Positions 45,174-55,000 are shown, numbered from the stretch's first letter. The stretch is DNA of 64,000 bases from Paludisphaera rhizosphaerae (GCF_011065895.1 NZ_JAALCR010000012.1:124001-188000); one strand, 5' to 3'. Numbers and translations are program-made. The notes: a model not told the origin generated them from the letters alone.

Positions 45174-46547
45174 TCAGGCTCTCGCGGCCCGGGTGGCCCG
45201 CATAGTCAGGCCCCTCGCCGCGGGGAATCGACTCATGAGCGGGCGATAGGCCTGATACATCCGCCTGGCGATATCCAGATGCCCCGTCGCGTTGGGGTGG
45301 AACGTTCCCTGGTCGGTCCCTTCCATTTCCTCGGATTCGGTGAGGGTCCGGATCCAGGGGCTGGTGGACGGGTAACCGTGGGTGTTGAAATCGCCGAAGA
45401 CCTGGGACAGGTAGGTCCACTTGTAGGTCTTCGCCGCAGCCGCGACGGCCGCGTTCAGCGGGGGGATCATTGTCGACGAGGCGAACTCCGCGTTCGCCTT
45501 GCTGACGAGCGTGACGTCCAGCGGCCCCAGGATCGCGGCGACGTTCCCGTTCTGGTCGCGGGTCACGTCCGGGTAGGGGGCGATCATCACCTGGCCGGGG
45601 TTCAGCGCCTGCACGGCCTTTGCAAGGTTCGCGTACTGTCCGGGGAGTGCCTGGATGTCCGCGTTGTATTGCTGCTGGATCTCGGTCAGGGTCGGGTAGC
45701 CGAAGTAGGTGTTCTCGATGAGCTGCTTGACCCGCTCGCTGAACCCGACGTCGTCGGCGCCCACGGTGATCGCCAGCACGTCGATGTGGCGAGTGCCGAT
45801 GATCGACTTCAACTCGTCGATCTCGGCGGGGAGGATGTGCGACGGATCGCCGATGCTCGGCATCGGTCCCAGGACGCCCTCCGGGATCGTCGCCCCCGAG
45901 TTCGCCACCGAGACGAACGTGACCGACTGGTGCGGGTTCGACGCCTCCAGTTGGAGGGCGAACTGCGCAGGGCCGGCGAGCGTCGAGCGATGGGCGTCGG
46001 CGTTCTCCTGGTTCATCGCGGCGTCGGGCGAATAGGCCCATTCGGGGTCGAAGAATCCGGGGACGACCGGGTTCCCCTCGCCCGAGGCGTACGAGTCGCC
46101 GATCGAGACCACCAGCACGTCCTTCACCAGGATGGTGGTCACGGTGGAGACCGGCCGGCGGGTCCCGGCCAAGCCGGTCGCCGTCAGCTTCACCCGATAG
46201 CTTCCCTGTTGAAGGTCGACGTCCGGGTTCTCGCCGGAGACGACCAGGGAGAGCCCGCTGGAACTGGTCACCGTCCAGAGGAACGTGGTCGTCGGCAGGA
46301 TTCCGGACGACTGCGAGGCGTCGAGCGACACCCCATACCCGTTCGCCGGGTTGGCGTAGTCGTACGTGTTGACCAGGTCAGGCGCGTTGCCGTGCAAGGG
46401 GTCGTTGACGAATCGGGGGTCCATCGACCACTGGATCACGGCCGCGGCCAGCAGCGCCCGGACCTCCAACGGCACGTCGGCCGGTTCGGGTCGGAACGAT
46501 CGCGGACGACGCGGGCGGACGGGCGAGAGGCTCAGCAGCAGCGACAT
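45174..46547 (-). CDS. Exported SGNH/GDSL hydrolase
   Basis: 457 residues. The N terminus has RPEPADVPLEVRALLAAA, which looks like a variant of the planctomycete LEPR-type motif rather than a classical signal peptide. Residues about 60-135 resemble a small beta-sandwich domain of the PKD kind (LDASQSSGILPTTTFLWTVT, GSYRVKLTATG). The SGNH domain begins with VVSIGDSYASGEGNP (nucleophile Ser), has VANSGAT and ITVGADDVGF, and ends with GTFHPNATGH carrying the His. It would cleave an ester in a lipid or glycan. Substrate unknown. Confidence 0.85.
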   Translation of the reverse strand: MSLLLSLSPVRPRRPRSFRPEPADVPLEVRALLAAAVIQWSMDPRFVNDPLHGNAPDLVNTYDYANPANGYGVSLDASQSSGILPTTTFLWTVTSSSGLSLVVSGENPDVDLQQGSYRVKLTATGLAGTRRPVSTVTTILVKDVLVVSIGDSYASGEGNPVVPGFFDPEWAYSPDAAMNQENADAHRSTLAGPAQFALQLEASNPHQSVTFVSVANSGATIPEGVLGPMPSIGDPSHILPAEIDELKSIIGTRHIDVLAITVGADDVGFSERVKQLIENTYFGYPTLTEIQQQYNADIQALPGQYANLAKAVQALNPGQVMIAPYPDVTRDQNGNVAAILGPLDVTLVSKANAEFASSTMIPPLNAAVAAAAKTYKWTYLSQVFGDFNTHGYPSTSPWIRTLTESEEMEGTDQGTFHPNATGHLDIARRMYQAYRPLMSRFPAARGLTMRATRAARA

Positions 46548-46658
46548 CGACGTGGTCCATCAGTGGTGGCGGGAGGGGATGAGAACTGGTGGGCCAGTCT
46601 ACATGAGACTGGGGAACCTGGGAAACCAGTAACACCGATTCACACGTCGAATTTGCGC

Positions 46659-47927
46659 CTATGATTTCCAGAACTTCCACCAGGGCCGCTTCTGTCGCGT
46701 TCGATCACGCTCTATGAAAGCGGACAACTCGGCCATGGCGGCGTCCATCGTCCGTTCGTCGACGCCGCGGTCGGGGACGACGCTCGGATACAACTTCATC
46801 TTATTGAACTCGGGTTTTCCGTCGGCGGCCTCCATCGCCTGCATGATCGCGTTCGATTCGGCGTTGTACAGGCAGAGCGACCGGAACTGTTCCATGGGCA
46901 TCGTCTCCCGCAACCGAGCGCCGACGGCCCGCGCGCGGGAGTAGGCGGGGACGCCCATCAGGGGGACGTCGGTCTCGATGCGGCCGTCGCGGCGGGCGCG
47001 GATGATCGTCGGCGAGTACTGCAAGCCGTACGGCTCGAAGAGGAGCCGGCCGAAGGCGATCGTCGAGAGCGACTCGACCTCGTGGACGAGGTCGGGATCG
47101 AACCCCTGGGCGACCATGTCCTCCATGAGGGGGTCGACGGATTCGTACTTCGAGAAGTCCTCGGCGAAGCGGCGGATGGTCCGGTCCAACTCGGCCTGAC
47201 GAGCGACCTCGGGAGAGTCGTCCGGGAACGCGAAGACGGCGAACCGCGTGAGGTAGCCGACCTCCGAAACGCGCACGCCGGCCGGCCAGTCGGGGTCGAC
47301 GTGGGAGACGTCGTGGCCGTCGATCTCCAACTCGCGATTCCAGCCGGCCTTCCCCTTCGCCAGGATCGTCGCCTTGGCCAGATGCACCCGACGCGGGGCC
47401 GCGGACTCGGCGGCGAACCGGAACCAGGGTTTCGTATCGTCGAGTCGCGACGTGGCTCGATCGTCCGTGAAGCCACGAGAGATCGCCGGCCCGACGTATG
47501 AGCGCAAGCCGGGAGCCAGGCCGTAGTCGCCGGGACAGTATCCCTTCGACGCATCGCCCCCCTTCACGCCCGCCTTGCAGGACGAGCAGACCGGCCTGTC
47601 GTCGAGGAACGATCGGATCGGTCCGGCGACGCAGGTGATCCAGATCACGGCCGCCTGCGCCAGCGCCGCCTCGCGGTTCTCCCCCATGCCGACGATGCAG
47701 GCGTCGAGCACCTCGTCGTCGTAGTCGTGCAGCGTGGCCAGAATGTGGAGGTGGATCATCCCCGCGCTGCCGATGGAGGGCCCCCCCCTCAGCTCGGCGC
47801 GGAGCGTGATGCGGCCGTCGAAAAGCTGCAACGCGTCCCCGTCGAGACGAGTCCAACCCCCGAGATCGCCGCCGTGCTCGACGATGCCGTCCTCGATCTT
47901 CTGCAAGAGCTGCTCAACTTCGGACAT
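46659..47927 (-). CDS. DUF6348-like protein, uncharacterised
   Basis: 422 residues, ATG at 47927. The first 125 residues (QKIEDGIVEHGGDLGGWTRL, LHDYDDEVLDACIVGMGENR, EAALAQAAVIWITCV) resemble what I know of the DUF6348 pattern. A CSSC...YCPGDYG segment with four Cys in total follows. The C-terminal third is helical and ends in RQKRPWWKFWKS. No signal peptide. Cytoplasmic, function unknown. The DUF6348 assignment is from memory of the family and needs checking. Confidence 0.55.
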   Translation of the reverse strand: MSEVEQLLQKIEDGIVEHGGDLGGWTRLDGDALQLFDGRITLRAELRGGPSIGSAGMIHLHILATLHDYDDEVLDACIVGMGENREAALAQAAVIWITCVAGPIRSFLDDRPVCSSCKAGVKGGDASKGYCPGDYGLAPGLRSYVGPAISRGFTDDRATSRLDDTKPWFRFAAESAAPRRVHLAKATILAKGKAGWNRELEIDGHDVSHVDPDWPAGVRVSEVGYLTRFAVFAFPDDSPEVARQAELDRTIRRFAEDFSKYESVDPLMEDMVAQGFDPDLVHEVESLSTIAFGRLLFEPYGLQYSPTIIRARRDGRIETDVPLMGVPAYSRARAVGARLRETMPMEQFRSLCLYNAESNAIMQAMEAADGKPEFNKMKLYPSVVPDRGVDERTMDAAMAELSAFIERDRTRQKRPWWKFWKS

Positions 47928-47996
47928 CGATTCCGATCACTCCCGAAGAGGCCAGGCGGCTGCGACGCGATCCCCCGCCGTTGAAGGTCGTCGCCC

Positions 47997-49358
47997 TCAC
48001 GGCATCGCCCGACGCCACGACAGCGCGGCTTCGGACAATCGACGCGCCAGGTCGGGTTCGGCCTCGGCGCGGTTGTAGCGTTCTTCGGGGTCGACGGAGA
48101 GGTCGTAGAGTTCGGCGCCGGTGCCGTCGGCGTTGACGAGGAGCTTCCAGTCGCCGTCGAGGGCGGCGACGTTCGGCGAACGGTCCTCGCCCTGGGGATA
48201 GGCGAAGGACTTCGCGTTGCGGCCGTACTCCCAGAGGAGGGGTTTGGTGCGCTTGAGCTTCTCGCCGCGGAAAACGGCGGTCACGTCTTCGCCGTCGGGG
48301 CGGTAGCCGTCGGGCAGGGGGGCGCCGGCCAGCGAGCAGAGGGTGGGGAACATGTCGACGGCCGATACGACGCTCGCCGTGTTCGTCACGCCGGCCGAGA
48401 CCAGCCCCGGCCCCCAGGCGATGAACGGCAGTCGCGTCCCCCCTTCGTACAGACTCATCTTGCTGCCGCGCAGGCCGCCCGACCGCCGACGCTCGAAGGT
48501 GGGGAGCGGGCCATTGTCGGAGACGAACAGCACGAGCGTCGGCCTCCCCGACTTATCGGCACGGATGGCGTCCATCAGCCGGCCGACCTGCACGTCCACC
48601 TCGTCCAGCACGGCGGCGAGCCGTTCGGGCGTCGCGGGCTTCGAGCCGGTGTGGCCGTCGTCGCTGAGGATCTGGTCGTCGGCCGTGGGAACCCAGGGCG
48701 TGTGGACGTCGTCGAACCACAGATTGACGAAGCAGGGCTTGTCGGCGTGCTCCTTCATGAACTGGAGCGTCCGGTCGACCATCCACCGCGAGCGCTCCCA
48801 GCGCTTGACGGGGTCGCGGGCGGACCAGATCCAGTCGGTGGCGGTGATCTCGGGGGCGGGCTCGGGGCTCTCCCAGGTCCCCAGGCCCAGGTCATAACCG
48901 TAGGCGGCGAACTTCGGCGGATTGACCACGTCGCGGCCCCCTCCCAGATGCCACTTGCCCACGTGCGCCGTGGCGTAGCCGGCCGCCTTCAGAGTGCGGG
49001 GAAGGCTGGGCGCGGCGGGGTCGAGGAAGTCGGCCTGCTCACAGTTGCGGTTGCCGGCCCGGGTCTGGAGGTAACTGGTAATCCGCCAACGCGCGGGGAA
49101 CTGCCCCGTCACGAGCCCGCAGCGCGACGGCGAGCAGATCGGCGAGGCCGAGTAATACCGCGTCAGCCGGACCCCTTCGCGGGCCATGCGGTCGATGTTC
49201 GGCGTCCTGGTCAGATCGCCCCCGTAGCAGGCGAGGTCGGAATACCCCATGTCGTCCGCATAGACGATCACGATGTTCGGCCTCGTCGCCGGAGCCTCCT
49301 CGGCCCCCGACGCCGCCAACATCCCCACGACCATCGCCAGCACGCCCGTCATCGCCAT
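47997..49358 (-). CDS. Exported arylsulfatase
   Basis: 453 residues from the ATG at 49358 (AGGA about 8 bases upstream); an in-frame start at 49769 would run through a repeat-rich region and is rejected. Signal peptide to about residue 20. Motifs: IVIVYADDMGYSDLACYG, formylglycine site CSPSR (Cys75) followed by CGLVTGQFPAR, HVGKWHLGG, FVSDNGPLPTFERR and LYDLSVDPEERYN. Intact sulfatase acting outside the cytoplasm. No formylglycine-generating enzyme nearby. Substrate unknown. Confidence 0.93.
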   Translation of the reverse strand: MAMTGVLAMVVGMLAASGAEEAPATRPNIVIVYADDMGYSDLACYGGDLTRTPNIDRMAREGVRLTRYYSASPICSPSRCGLVTGQFPARWRITSYLQTRAGNRNCEQADFLDPAAPSLPRTLKAAGYATAHVGKWHLGGGRDVVNPPKFAAYGYDLGLGTWESPEPAPEITATDWIWSARDPVKRWERSRWMVDRTLQFMKEHADKPCFVNLWFDDVHTPWVPTADDQILSDDGHTGSKPATPERLAAVLDEVDVQVGRLMDAIRADKSGRPTLVLFVSDNGPLPTFERRRSGGLRGSKMSLYEGGTRLPFIAWGPGLVSAGVTNTASVVSAVDMFPTLCSLAGAPLPDGYRPDGEDVTAVFRGEKLKRTKPLLWEYGRNAKSFAYPQGEDRSPNVAALDGDWKLLVNADGTGAELYDLSVDPEERYNRAEAEPDLARRLSEAALSWRRAMP

Positions 49359-49645
49359 TGCGTCTTCCTTTCCCCGGCCTTGCCACCGACCCTGCGACCC
49401 TTCGCGACCATCCCCCGATAGTACCCCCCCTGAAGGCGCTTCGCAGCTTGCAGTCCGGATCATGAAGAATCCGAACGCAGTCCAGGCAGGCTGCGGCGGC
49501 TTCGTTCCCATCGACCCGCAACCGAAGCCGATTGACGGAAGCAACTGGCATGCCCCATTTTGGGCGAAGAAAACCCTCTTTCGCAGCGGGTTCGTTCGAT
49601 CGTTTTCTTGAGAGCAACGCCGCTGCAAAGTCCGGACCATAACGG

Positions 49646-49710
49646 CCTTCCCCCCTCGCGGCGGGAGAAGCTGACCACGGAGCGGCCAGATGAGGTGGAA
49701 TCGGCGCCGC
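49646..49710. repeat. Repeat family C, degenerate copy
   Basis: CCTTCCCCCCTCGCGGCGGG, AGAAGCTGACCACGGAGCGG, CCAGATGAGGTGGAATCGGC. It matches the 55001-55060 copy better than the sharper copies near 25, 28 and 29 kb. Confidence 0.6.
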
Positions 49711-49930
49711 GTCGAGAACCAACAACCGGATGCGTATCCGAACCAAGGCCTCGGCGGCTTTGTTCGCACCGACCCCCAACCAAACCCGTCCGACGGAAGT
49801 TCCCAGTCGGCCTCGACTTGAGCATCGAAATCGCCGTCGAACAGTGGGTTCGTTTGGACATTTTCGGGCGATCCTTGCTGAACACCACCGACCCCCGCCG
49901 GAAGCCATTTCTGGATCGAAGGCTGGAATC

Positions 49931-50026
49931 GGGTGCCATGGCCACGCTTGCGTGGCCATGCGATCGGCCACGGTCACGCGGCACCCCTCGCCGGTTCATG
50001 GCCACGCAAGCGTGGCCATGACACCC
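49931..50026. repeat. Palindromic repeat family A, inverted hairpin pair (REPIN-like)
   Basis: Left hairpin GGGTGCCATGGCCACGCTTG then CGTGGCCATG (49931-49960); right hairpin CATGGCCACGCAAGCGTGGC then CATGACACCC (49997-50026), inverted, with a 36-base spacer. The whole unit is 96 bases. The two hairpin blocks match those at 6417-6513 almost exactly, while the spacers differ. Confidence 0.85.
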
Positions 50027-50193
50027 AGTTGCGGCTTTCTTCGGTGGTGTTGAGCGAGGAGAGTCCATTTTCGCGCCGTCTTTTCGTGGTTCAGCCCGAC
50101 GGAAGGTCCGTGAGGGTCCCTCCGTCTGATACCTTACTCACGAATCACCGACTCGATCATCGAGCCCATACAACCGGTCGCCCGGGGCGCGAT

Positions 50194-51120
50194 TCACCGT
50201 CCGGCCCGGATCTCCTGGGCCCGCAGGGCGACGGCCGCGGCCTGGAGCAGGGGGGCTTTGACGCCCTGGGATTCGCCGCGACGGAGGAGGTCGGCCAGGA
50301 TGTGGTCGGCCTCGGTGGGGCCGCCGCGTTCGAGGTCGTCGAGCATGGACGCGGTCAGGGTCGAGTCTGGGTCGGTGAGCCGCTTGCGCGACATCTCCAG
50401 GAAGCTTTCGCGAGGGGCCTGGCCGTGGGCCTCGGCGATGCCCCGACATTCCTCGAGCATCGCCCGGCTCAGGTCGGCGCCGCCGGCCTGGACGACGTCG
50501 CCGATCGTCGCGCGCGTCAGGCAGGTCACGCCGGCGAGCGTCGCCAGGAAGACCCATTTCTCCCACATGGCGAGGATCACGTCGTCGCTGAGGACGGGCT
50601 CGAACTTCACCCCCTCCAGCGCCTTCGAGACCTTCTGAACCGGCCCGGCCTGTTCCGGGCGCCGAGCGCCGAAGACGAGGCGGTGAACGTCGCTGAGATG
50701 GACGATCCGGCCGGCGTCGTCCAGGCGAACGGAGATCAGGCAGAAGCCGCCGAGAATCGCCTCGGGGCCGAATCGTGCGTCGAGCGCGTCGAGATGCCGC
50801 ATCCCGTTGAGCGTCGGCAGGACGAGGGTCCCCGGCCCGACCGCCGGCGCGACGTCGTCCATGACGCCGGGGAGGTCGTAAGCCTTACAGGTCAGGATCA
50901 CCAGGTCGAACGGCTCGCCGGCCTTCAACTCGTCGGCCGTGACCGCGGGGGGCGCGGCGAGGTCGACGCTTCCCGAGGGGCTGCGAATGGGAAGGCCGTC
51001 CGCCTTGAGTTTCGCCGCGCGTCGAGGGCGGACCAGGAACGTCACGTCCCGACCCGCCTCCAGCATCCTTCCCCCGTAATACCCGCCGATCCCGCCCGCG
51101 CCGACGACCAGAATTCGCAA
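50194..51120 (-). CDS. Ketopantoate reductase family protein (ApbA/PanE)
   Basis: 308 residues, TTG start at 51120 with GGGAGG 9 bases upstream. The Rossmann start ILVVGAGGIGGYYGGRM, the ILTCKAYDL region and the catalytic-lysine block MWEKWVFLATLAGVTCLTRA are typical of 2-dehydropantoate 2-reductases, which make pantoate with NADPH in coenzyme A synthesis. Paralogues with other 2-oxo acid substrates share these motifs, so the exact reaction is not certain. No other pantothenate gene is adjacent. Cytoplasmic. Confidence 0.88.
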   Translation of the reverse strand: MRILVVGAGGIGGYYGGRMLEAGRDVTFLVRPRRAAKLKADGLPIRSPSGSVDLAAPPAVTADELKAGEPFDLVILTCKAYDLPGVMDDVAPAVGPGTLVLPTLNGMRHLDALDARFGPEAILGGFCLISVRLDDAGRIVHLSDVHRLVFGARRPEQAGPVQKVSKALEGVKFEPVLSDDVILAMWEKWVFLATLAGVTCLTRATIGDVVQAGGADLSRAMLEECRGIAEAHGQAPRESFLEMSRKRLTDPDSTLTASMLDDLERGGPTEADHILADLLRRGESQGVKAPLLQAAAVALRAQEIRAGR

Positions 51121-51293
51121 CGCTCAAACCTCCCTGCGCGGGCCCGGCCGACCCGAACCCGCGACGACCCACCATAACCAATTCGCCGACGTCGAGGCGA
51201 GGTCGGGCCGGTGATCTGCTAGAATGGGCCCGCGGCGCTCAACTGCGTGCGGCAGGGCCGAGCCGCAGGGATTCGACGCTCAATCTGGATATC

Positions 51294-52709
51294 ATGACGC
51301 ACGAAGAACACGCCTCCTCTGACCGCCTCATTCCTCGCCGCGACGTCCTCGGCGCCCTGGCCGCGGCGATGTGGGTCGCCCCCCGCGCGGCCGGGCCGCC
51401 GGCCCAACCCTGGGAACTGTTCTCGTTCCAGGCCGACGTCACGCCGCCTGTTGGGCATCCCTGCATGGGGGGCGGCATCGCGGCGGTGAAGTCGGTGGCC
51501 GACCCGCTGGAGATCGTGGGAATCGTGCTTCGCGGCGGGACGCTGGATAAGCCCGTCGTCGTCGCGGCCGTCGACTGGTGCGAGATCCGCAACGACGCCT
51601 ACGACCGCTGGCGCGAGGTCATCGCCCGAGCCGCTGGGACCGACCCGCGCTGCGTCCTCCTCTCGGCCGTCCACCAGCACGACGCCCCCATCGCCGACCT
51701 CGAAGCAGAGCGAATTCTGGAGCGCCGCGATTGCGTCGGCCGGGTCTGCAACCTGGCCTTCCATGAGCTGGTGGTCGAGCGCGTGGCGCGGGCCGTCGCG
51801 AAGGCCGTGAAGGGGCCGCCGCGGAGGATCACCCACGTCGGCGTCGGCCGCGCGAAGGCCGAGCAACTGGGCGCCAGCCGTCGCTATGTGAAGCCCGACG
51901 GAACCATCGTCCACGACCGGATGAGCGCCTCGAAGATCCCCCTGGCTCGTGAGGCCGACGAGGGCCCGATCGACCCATTCGTCACGACCGTCGGGTTCTG
52001 GGACGACGACGAGCCCGTCGCCGCGCTCAGCCACTACGCCATCCACCCGATGAGCTACTACGGCAAGGGAGAGGTCTCCGCCGACTTCATCGGCATGGCC
52101 CGCCGGGCCCGTCGCAAGGCGATGCCGGGCGTGGCCCAGATCTATCTCTCCGGCTGCAGCGGCGACGTCGTCGCGGGCAAGTACAACGACGGCGACCCCG
52201 CCCGCCGTCCCGAGCTGGCCGCCCGTCTGGAAGACGCCATGGCCCGCGCCTGGGAGGCCGCCCGCCCCCAGCCCTTCGAACACGCCGGGCTCCGCATCGA
52301 GACCCTGAAGTTCTCCCCGCGCGACGACGTCGGATTCACGGAAGCCGATCTGAACGCGCAACTCGCCGATCACGCCCACCCGTTCAAGCAGTGCCTCGCC
52401 GCGATGGGCCTGAGCTGGCGGGCGCGACTCGCCGCCGGCCGACCGATCGACCTCCCCGCGCTGGACCTCGGCCCGACGATCCTCGTCCTCTGCCCGGGGG
52501 AGACTTACGTCGCCTACCAGCTCCTCGCCCAGAAGCTCCGCCCCGACAAGACGGTGATCGCCGTCGGCTACGGCGACGCCGCCACCGGCTACATCCCCAC
52601 CGCCGACCGCATCGCCGAGAAGGACTCCAACCTCCGCGACTGGTGCTGGGTCGCCCCCAACGCCGAAGCCGTGCTGACCAGGGGCCTGAAAGCCGTGCTC
52701 AAGCCTTGA
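51294..52709 (+). CDS. Neutral/alkaline ceramidase-like exported protein
   Basis: 471 residues. The N terminus has LIPRRDVLGALAAAMW, a twin-arginine-like signal (RR then hydrophobic) and an alanine-rich cleavage region. Residues about 40-330 resemble the N-terminal part of neutral/alkaline non-lysosomal ceramidase: FQADVTPPVGHPC at the start, the zinc motif in LLSAVHQHDAPIAD, LSHYAIHPMSYYG and YLSGCSGDVV. The late GETYVAYQLLAQKLRP and GYGDAATGYIPTADR also fit. It may hydrolyse an amide or act on a lipid or glycan; planctomycete relatives are numerous and uncharacterised. Confidence 0.82.
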   Translation: MTHEEHASSDRLIPRRDVLGALAAAMWVAPRAAGPPAQPWELFSFQADVTPPVGHPCMGGGIAAVKSVADPLEIVGIVLRGGTLDKPVVVAAVDWCEIRNDAYDRWREVIARAAGTDPRCVLLSAVHQHDAPIADLEAERILERRDCVGRVCNLAFHELVVERVARAVAKAVKGPPRRITHVGVGRAKAEQLGASRRYVKPDGTIVHDRMSASKIPLAREADEGPIDPFVTTVGFWDDDEPVAALSHYAIHPMSYYGKGEVSADFIGMARRARRKAMPGVAQIYLSGCSGDVVAGKYNDGDPARRPELAARLEDAMARAWEAARPQPFEHAGLRIETLKFSPRDDVGFTEADLNAQLADHAHPFKQCLAAMGLSWRARLAAGRPIDLPALDLGPTILVLCPGETYVAYQLLAQKLRPDKTVIAVGYGDAATGYIPTADRIAEKDSNLRDWCWVAPNAEAVLTRGLKAVLKP

Positions 52710-53007
52710 CGTCCGCATCGATAAACCATTTTTAATAATACCCCGCCGACTCCCGGCTTCGAGGCGACCCCCGTCGACTCGCCGCCGCCGGAAACTTCGG
52801 GCAAAACTCGCGTTGCGCGCCGGCGGCGAATTGCCCGCGAATACGATTCGCAGCTTCCGGCTGATCGAGGACCGGCGCGGAATCGGTCCCTCTCGCGTAC
52901 GGGGCTCGCCGAGGGCGGCACTTGGCCTTGCCGAAGCGTGGCGATGCGATTTTACTCGCCCCGTTCCGCCCCGGGCGGAGGGACTTCTCATCCCACCGGT
53001 TCGAGCC

Positions 53008-54984
53008 ATGAACGAAATAGGATCGACATCCTCGGTCGAGAAGGCGTGCCGTCAGACCAACCCTGAGGGGGTCGAGCGGCGATCGGCGATCGGATCGGTC
53101 CTCTTGAGGATGATGTGGTTCGGCCTTGTCGCCGGCTGGCTCAACCTGGGGTTGGTGCTGGCCCAGGGCGCCCTCCGACCGCACGTCGCCACCGCGAGGG
53201 TGCGGACGAACCTCCATTTCTGGTGGATGATCCCCGCGTCCGACGCGCTGGTCTTCGGCGTCGTCGGGCTGGCGCTCGCGCTGGCGACTCGGCCGTGGCC
53301 GAGGCTGGCGCGGTGGACGGCCTGGCGGGCGCCGATCGCGATGCTCTTCCTGGCCTTGCTGCTGGAAGTGGAGGGGCTGTACCAGAGCGCGGCGCTCTTC
53401 CTGGCGTGCGGGCTGGCGTTGAGGATCGGGCCCCTGATCGACGGCCAAGCGGAGCGGTTCGGCCGGCTCATCCGGCTGAGCTTCCCGGCGCTGGCGCTGG
53501 GCACGGCGGCGTCCGCGTGGCTGATCCACGAGCGGGTCGAATCGGCCGAGGAACGAGCCCTCGCCGCCGCCGCCCCCGCGCGGCCGGGAGCGCCGAACGT
53601 GCTGCTGCTCGTGCTGGACACCGTCCGCGCCGAGTGCCTGAGCCTCCACGGGCACGACCGCACGACCACGCCGAACATCGACCGCCTGGCGAGCCGAGGC
53701 GTCCTCTTCACCCAGGCCCGCACTACGGCCCCGTGGACCGCCCCGGCGCACGCCAGCCTCATGACCGGCCGCTGGCCGCATGAGCTCTCGGTCGCTCCCG
53801 GCGAGCCGCTCGATGCGAGCTTCCCGACGCTGGCCGAGGTCCTGGGGCGCGAGGGATACGCCACGGCCGGGTTCATTGGCAACATCTACTGCTGCAACGG
53901 CCTCTATGGCATCGGTCGCGGGTTCGCCCGCTACGAGGACGCCTACGAGAATCAGGCCCCCTCGTTCCTGGAAACCCTCTACAGCTCCGGGCTGGGCCGG
54001 CGGGTCCTCCAGACGATGGGACATCCAATGGACCCCACCGACGAGGCCGCGCTGCCGCGCAAGACGGCCGAGATGCTCAATCGCGACATGCTCGGCTGGC
54101 TCGATCAGCGTCCCGCCGACCGGCCGTTCTTCGCCTTCATCAATTACTACGACGCCCACCGGCCGTACCGATTTTACACCCCTCCGGAGTCGCGCTTCGG
54201 CAAGGCGGCTCTGTCGCCCGCCGACCAGGAAGCGCTCGAACGGACTTGCTTTGAGGCGATCGCCGGCCGGCCCGGGGATTCCGGCCTCACGCCCGAGCAG
54301 GCCGGGCAGGAGCTCACGCAGTTCTATCACGACGCGTACGACACCTGCATCGCCTACATCGACCAGCAGCTCGGCCTCCTCTTCGACGAGATGGAGCGAA
54401 AGGGCCTGCTGGAGAACACGCTGATCGTCGTGACGTCCGACCACGGCGAGGAGATCGGCGAGCGCGGGCGGCTCGTCCACGGCGCGAGCGTCTACAGCAC
54501 GGAGGCCCACGTCCCCCTCGTGGTCGTCCCGCCGTCCCGTTGGTCAGGGCCGCAGGTCGTGGCCGAACCGGTGAGCCTCCGTGACGTCCCCGCGACGATC
54601 GCCCAGTGGACCGGCCTGGGCGCGAGCAGCCCGTTCCCGGGACATCCTCTCACCCAGCTTGCGGCGAACGACCAGGATCGACCGGCGACGAGGTCCCCCG
54701 TCCTCTGCGAGTTGGAGCACATCATCGCCTTCCCCCTGGACGAACCGGTCCCTCCCCCCTTCGGCCCGGCCCGCTCCCTCGTGGCGAGAGACCGGATCTA
54801 CATCCGCCGGCCGGAAGGGTCCGAGGAGCTATACGACCTCCGGTTCGACCCCATGGAGATCGTCGACCTGGCCAAGGACCCAGGCTCCGCCCCGACCATC
54901 GAGCAGTTCCGCCAGGAACTGGACCAGCTCCGCCGCGACGAGGCCGTCTTGCCCACGAGCCTGGAGGCCCTGCCCAAGCCCTGA
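53008..54984 (+). CDS. Membrane-anchored sulfatase-fold protein lacking the formylglycine cysteine
   Basis: 658 residues from the ATG at 53008. In-frame sequence back to 52813 contains no better start. Residues 30-175 contain about five hydrophobic helices. The hydrolase domain begins near 195 with VLLLVLDTVRAECLSLHGH and has TPNIDRLASRG and IVVTSDHGEEIGE. At the catalytic position there is WTAPAHASLMTG: Thr244 takes the place of the Cys/Ser that becomes formylglycine, and CxPxR is absent. This pattern fits sulfatase-like enzymes using Thr or Ser directly, such as phosphoethanolamine or phosphoglycerol transferases. It may modify a lipid or envelope glycan. AT-rich TTTTTAATAATA near 52730 may mark its promoter. 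Confidence 0.88.
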   Translation: MNEIGSTSSVEKACRQTNPEGVERRSAIGSVLLRMMWFGLVAGWLNLGLVLAQGALRPHVATARVRTNLHFWWMIPASDALVFGVVGLALALATRPWPRLARWTAWRAPIAMLFLALLLEVEGLYQSAALFLACGLALRIGPLIDGQAERFGRLIRLSFPALALGTAASAWLIHERVESAEERALAAAAPARPGAPNVLLLVLDTVRAECLSLHGHDRTTTPNIDRLASRGVLFTQARTTAPWTAPAHASLMTGRWPHELSVAPGEPLDASFPTLAEVLGREGYATAGFIGNIYCCNGLYGIGRGFARYEDAYENQAPSFLETLYSSGLGRRVLQTMGHPMDPTDEAALPRKTAEMLNRDMLGWLDQRPADRPFFAFINYYDAHRPYRFYTPPESRFGKAALSPADQEALERTCFEAIAGRPGDSGLTPEQAGQELTQFYHDAYDTCIAYIDQQLGLLFDEMERKGLLENTLIVVTSDHGEEIGERGRLVHGASVYSTEAHVPLVVVPPSRWSGPQVVAEPVSLRDVPATIAQWTGLGASSPFPGHPLTQLAANDQDRPATRSPVLCELEHIIAFPLDEPVPPPFGPARSLVARDRIYIRRPEGSEELYDLRFDPMEIVDLAKDPGSAPTIEQFRQELDQLRRDEAVLPTSLEALPKP

Positions 54985-55000
54985 GCCGAGTCCACCATGG

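Larger units (their letters stand above)
49359..50193. other. Gene-free interval packed with degenerate repeats
   Basis: 835 bases between the sulfatase start and the ketopantoate reductase end. No coherent gene on either strand. Contents by eye: a family B-like hairpin with long loop (CGGCTTCG 49497-49504, CGAAGCCG 49523-49530), a second diverged copy near 49752-49790, GGGTTCGTTC blocks near 49580 and 49848, a degenerate family C copy (49646-49710) and the family A inverted pair (49931-50026). It looks like a site where short palindromic elements have accumulated and decayed. Confidence 0.55.

Noticed and set aside
45157-46041. 427-residue version of the SnoaL-like protein
   Set aside because: The extension is an out-of-frame shadow of the GDSL hydrolase gene; the true domain begins at the ATG at 45156.
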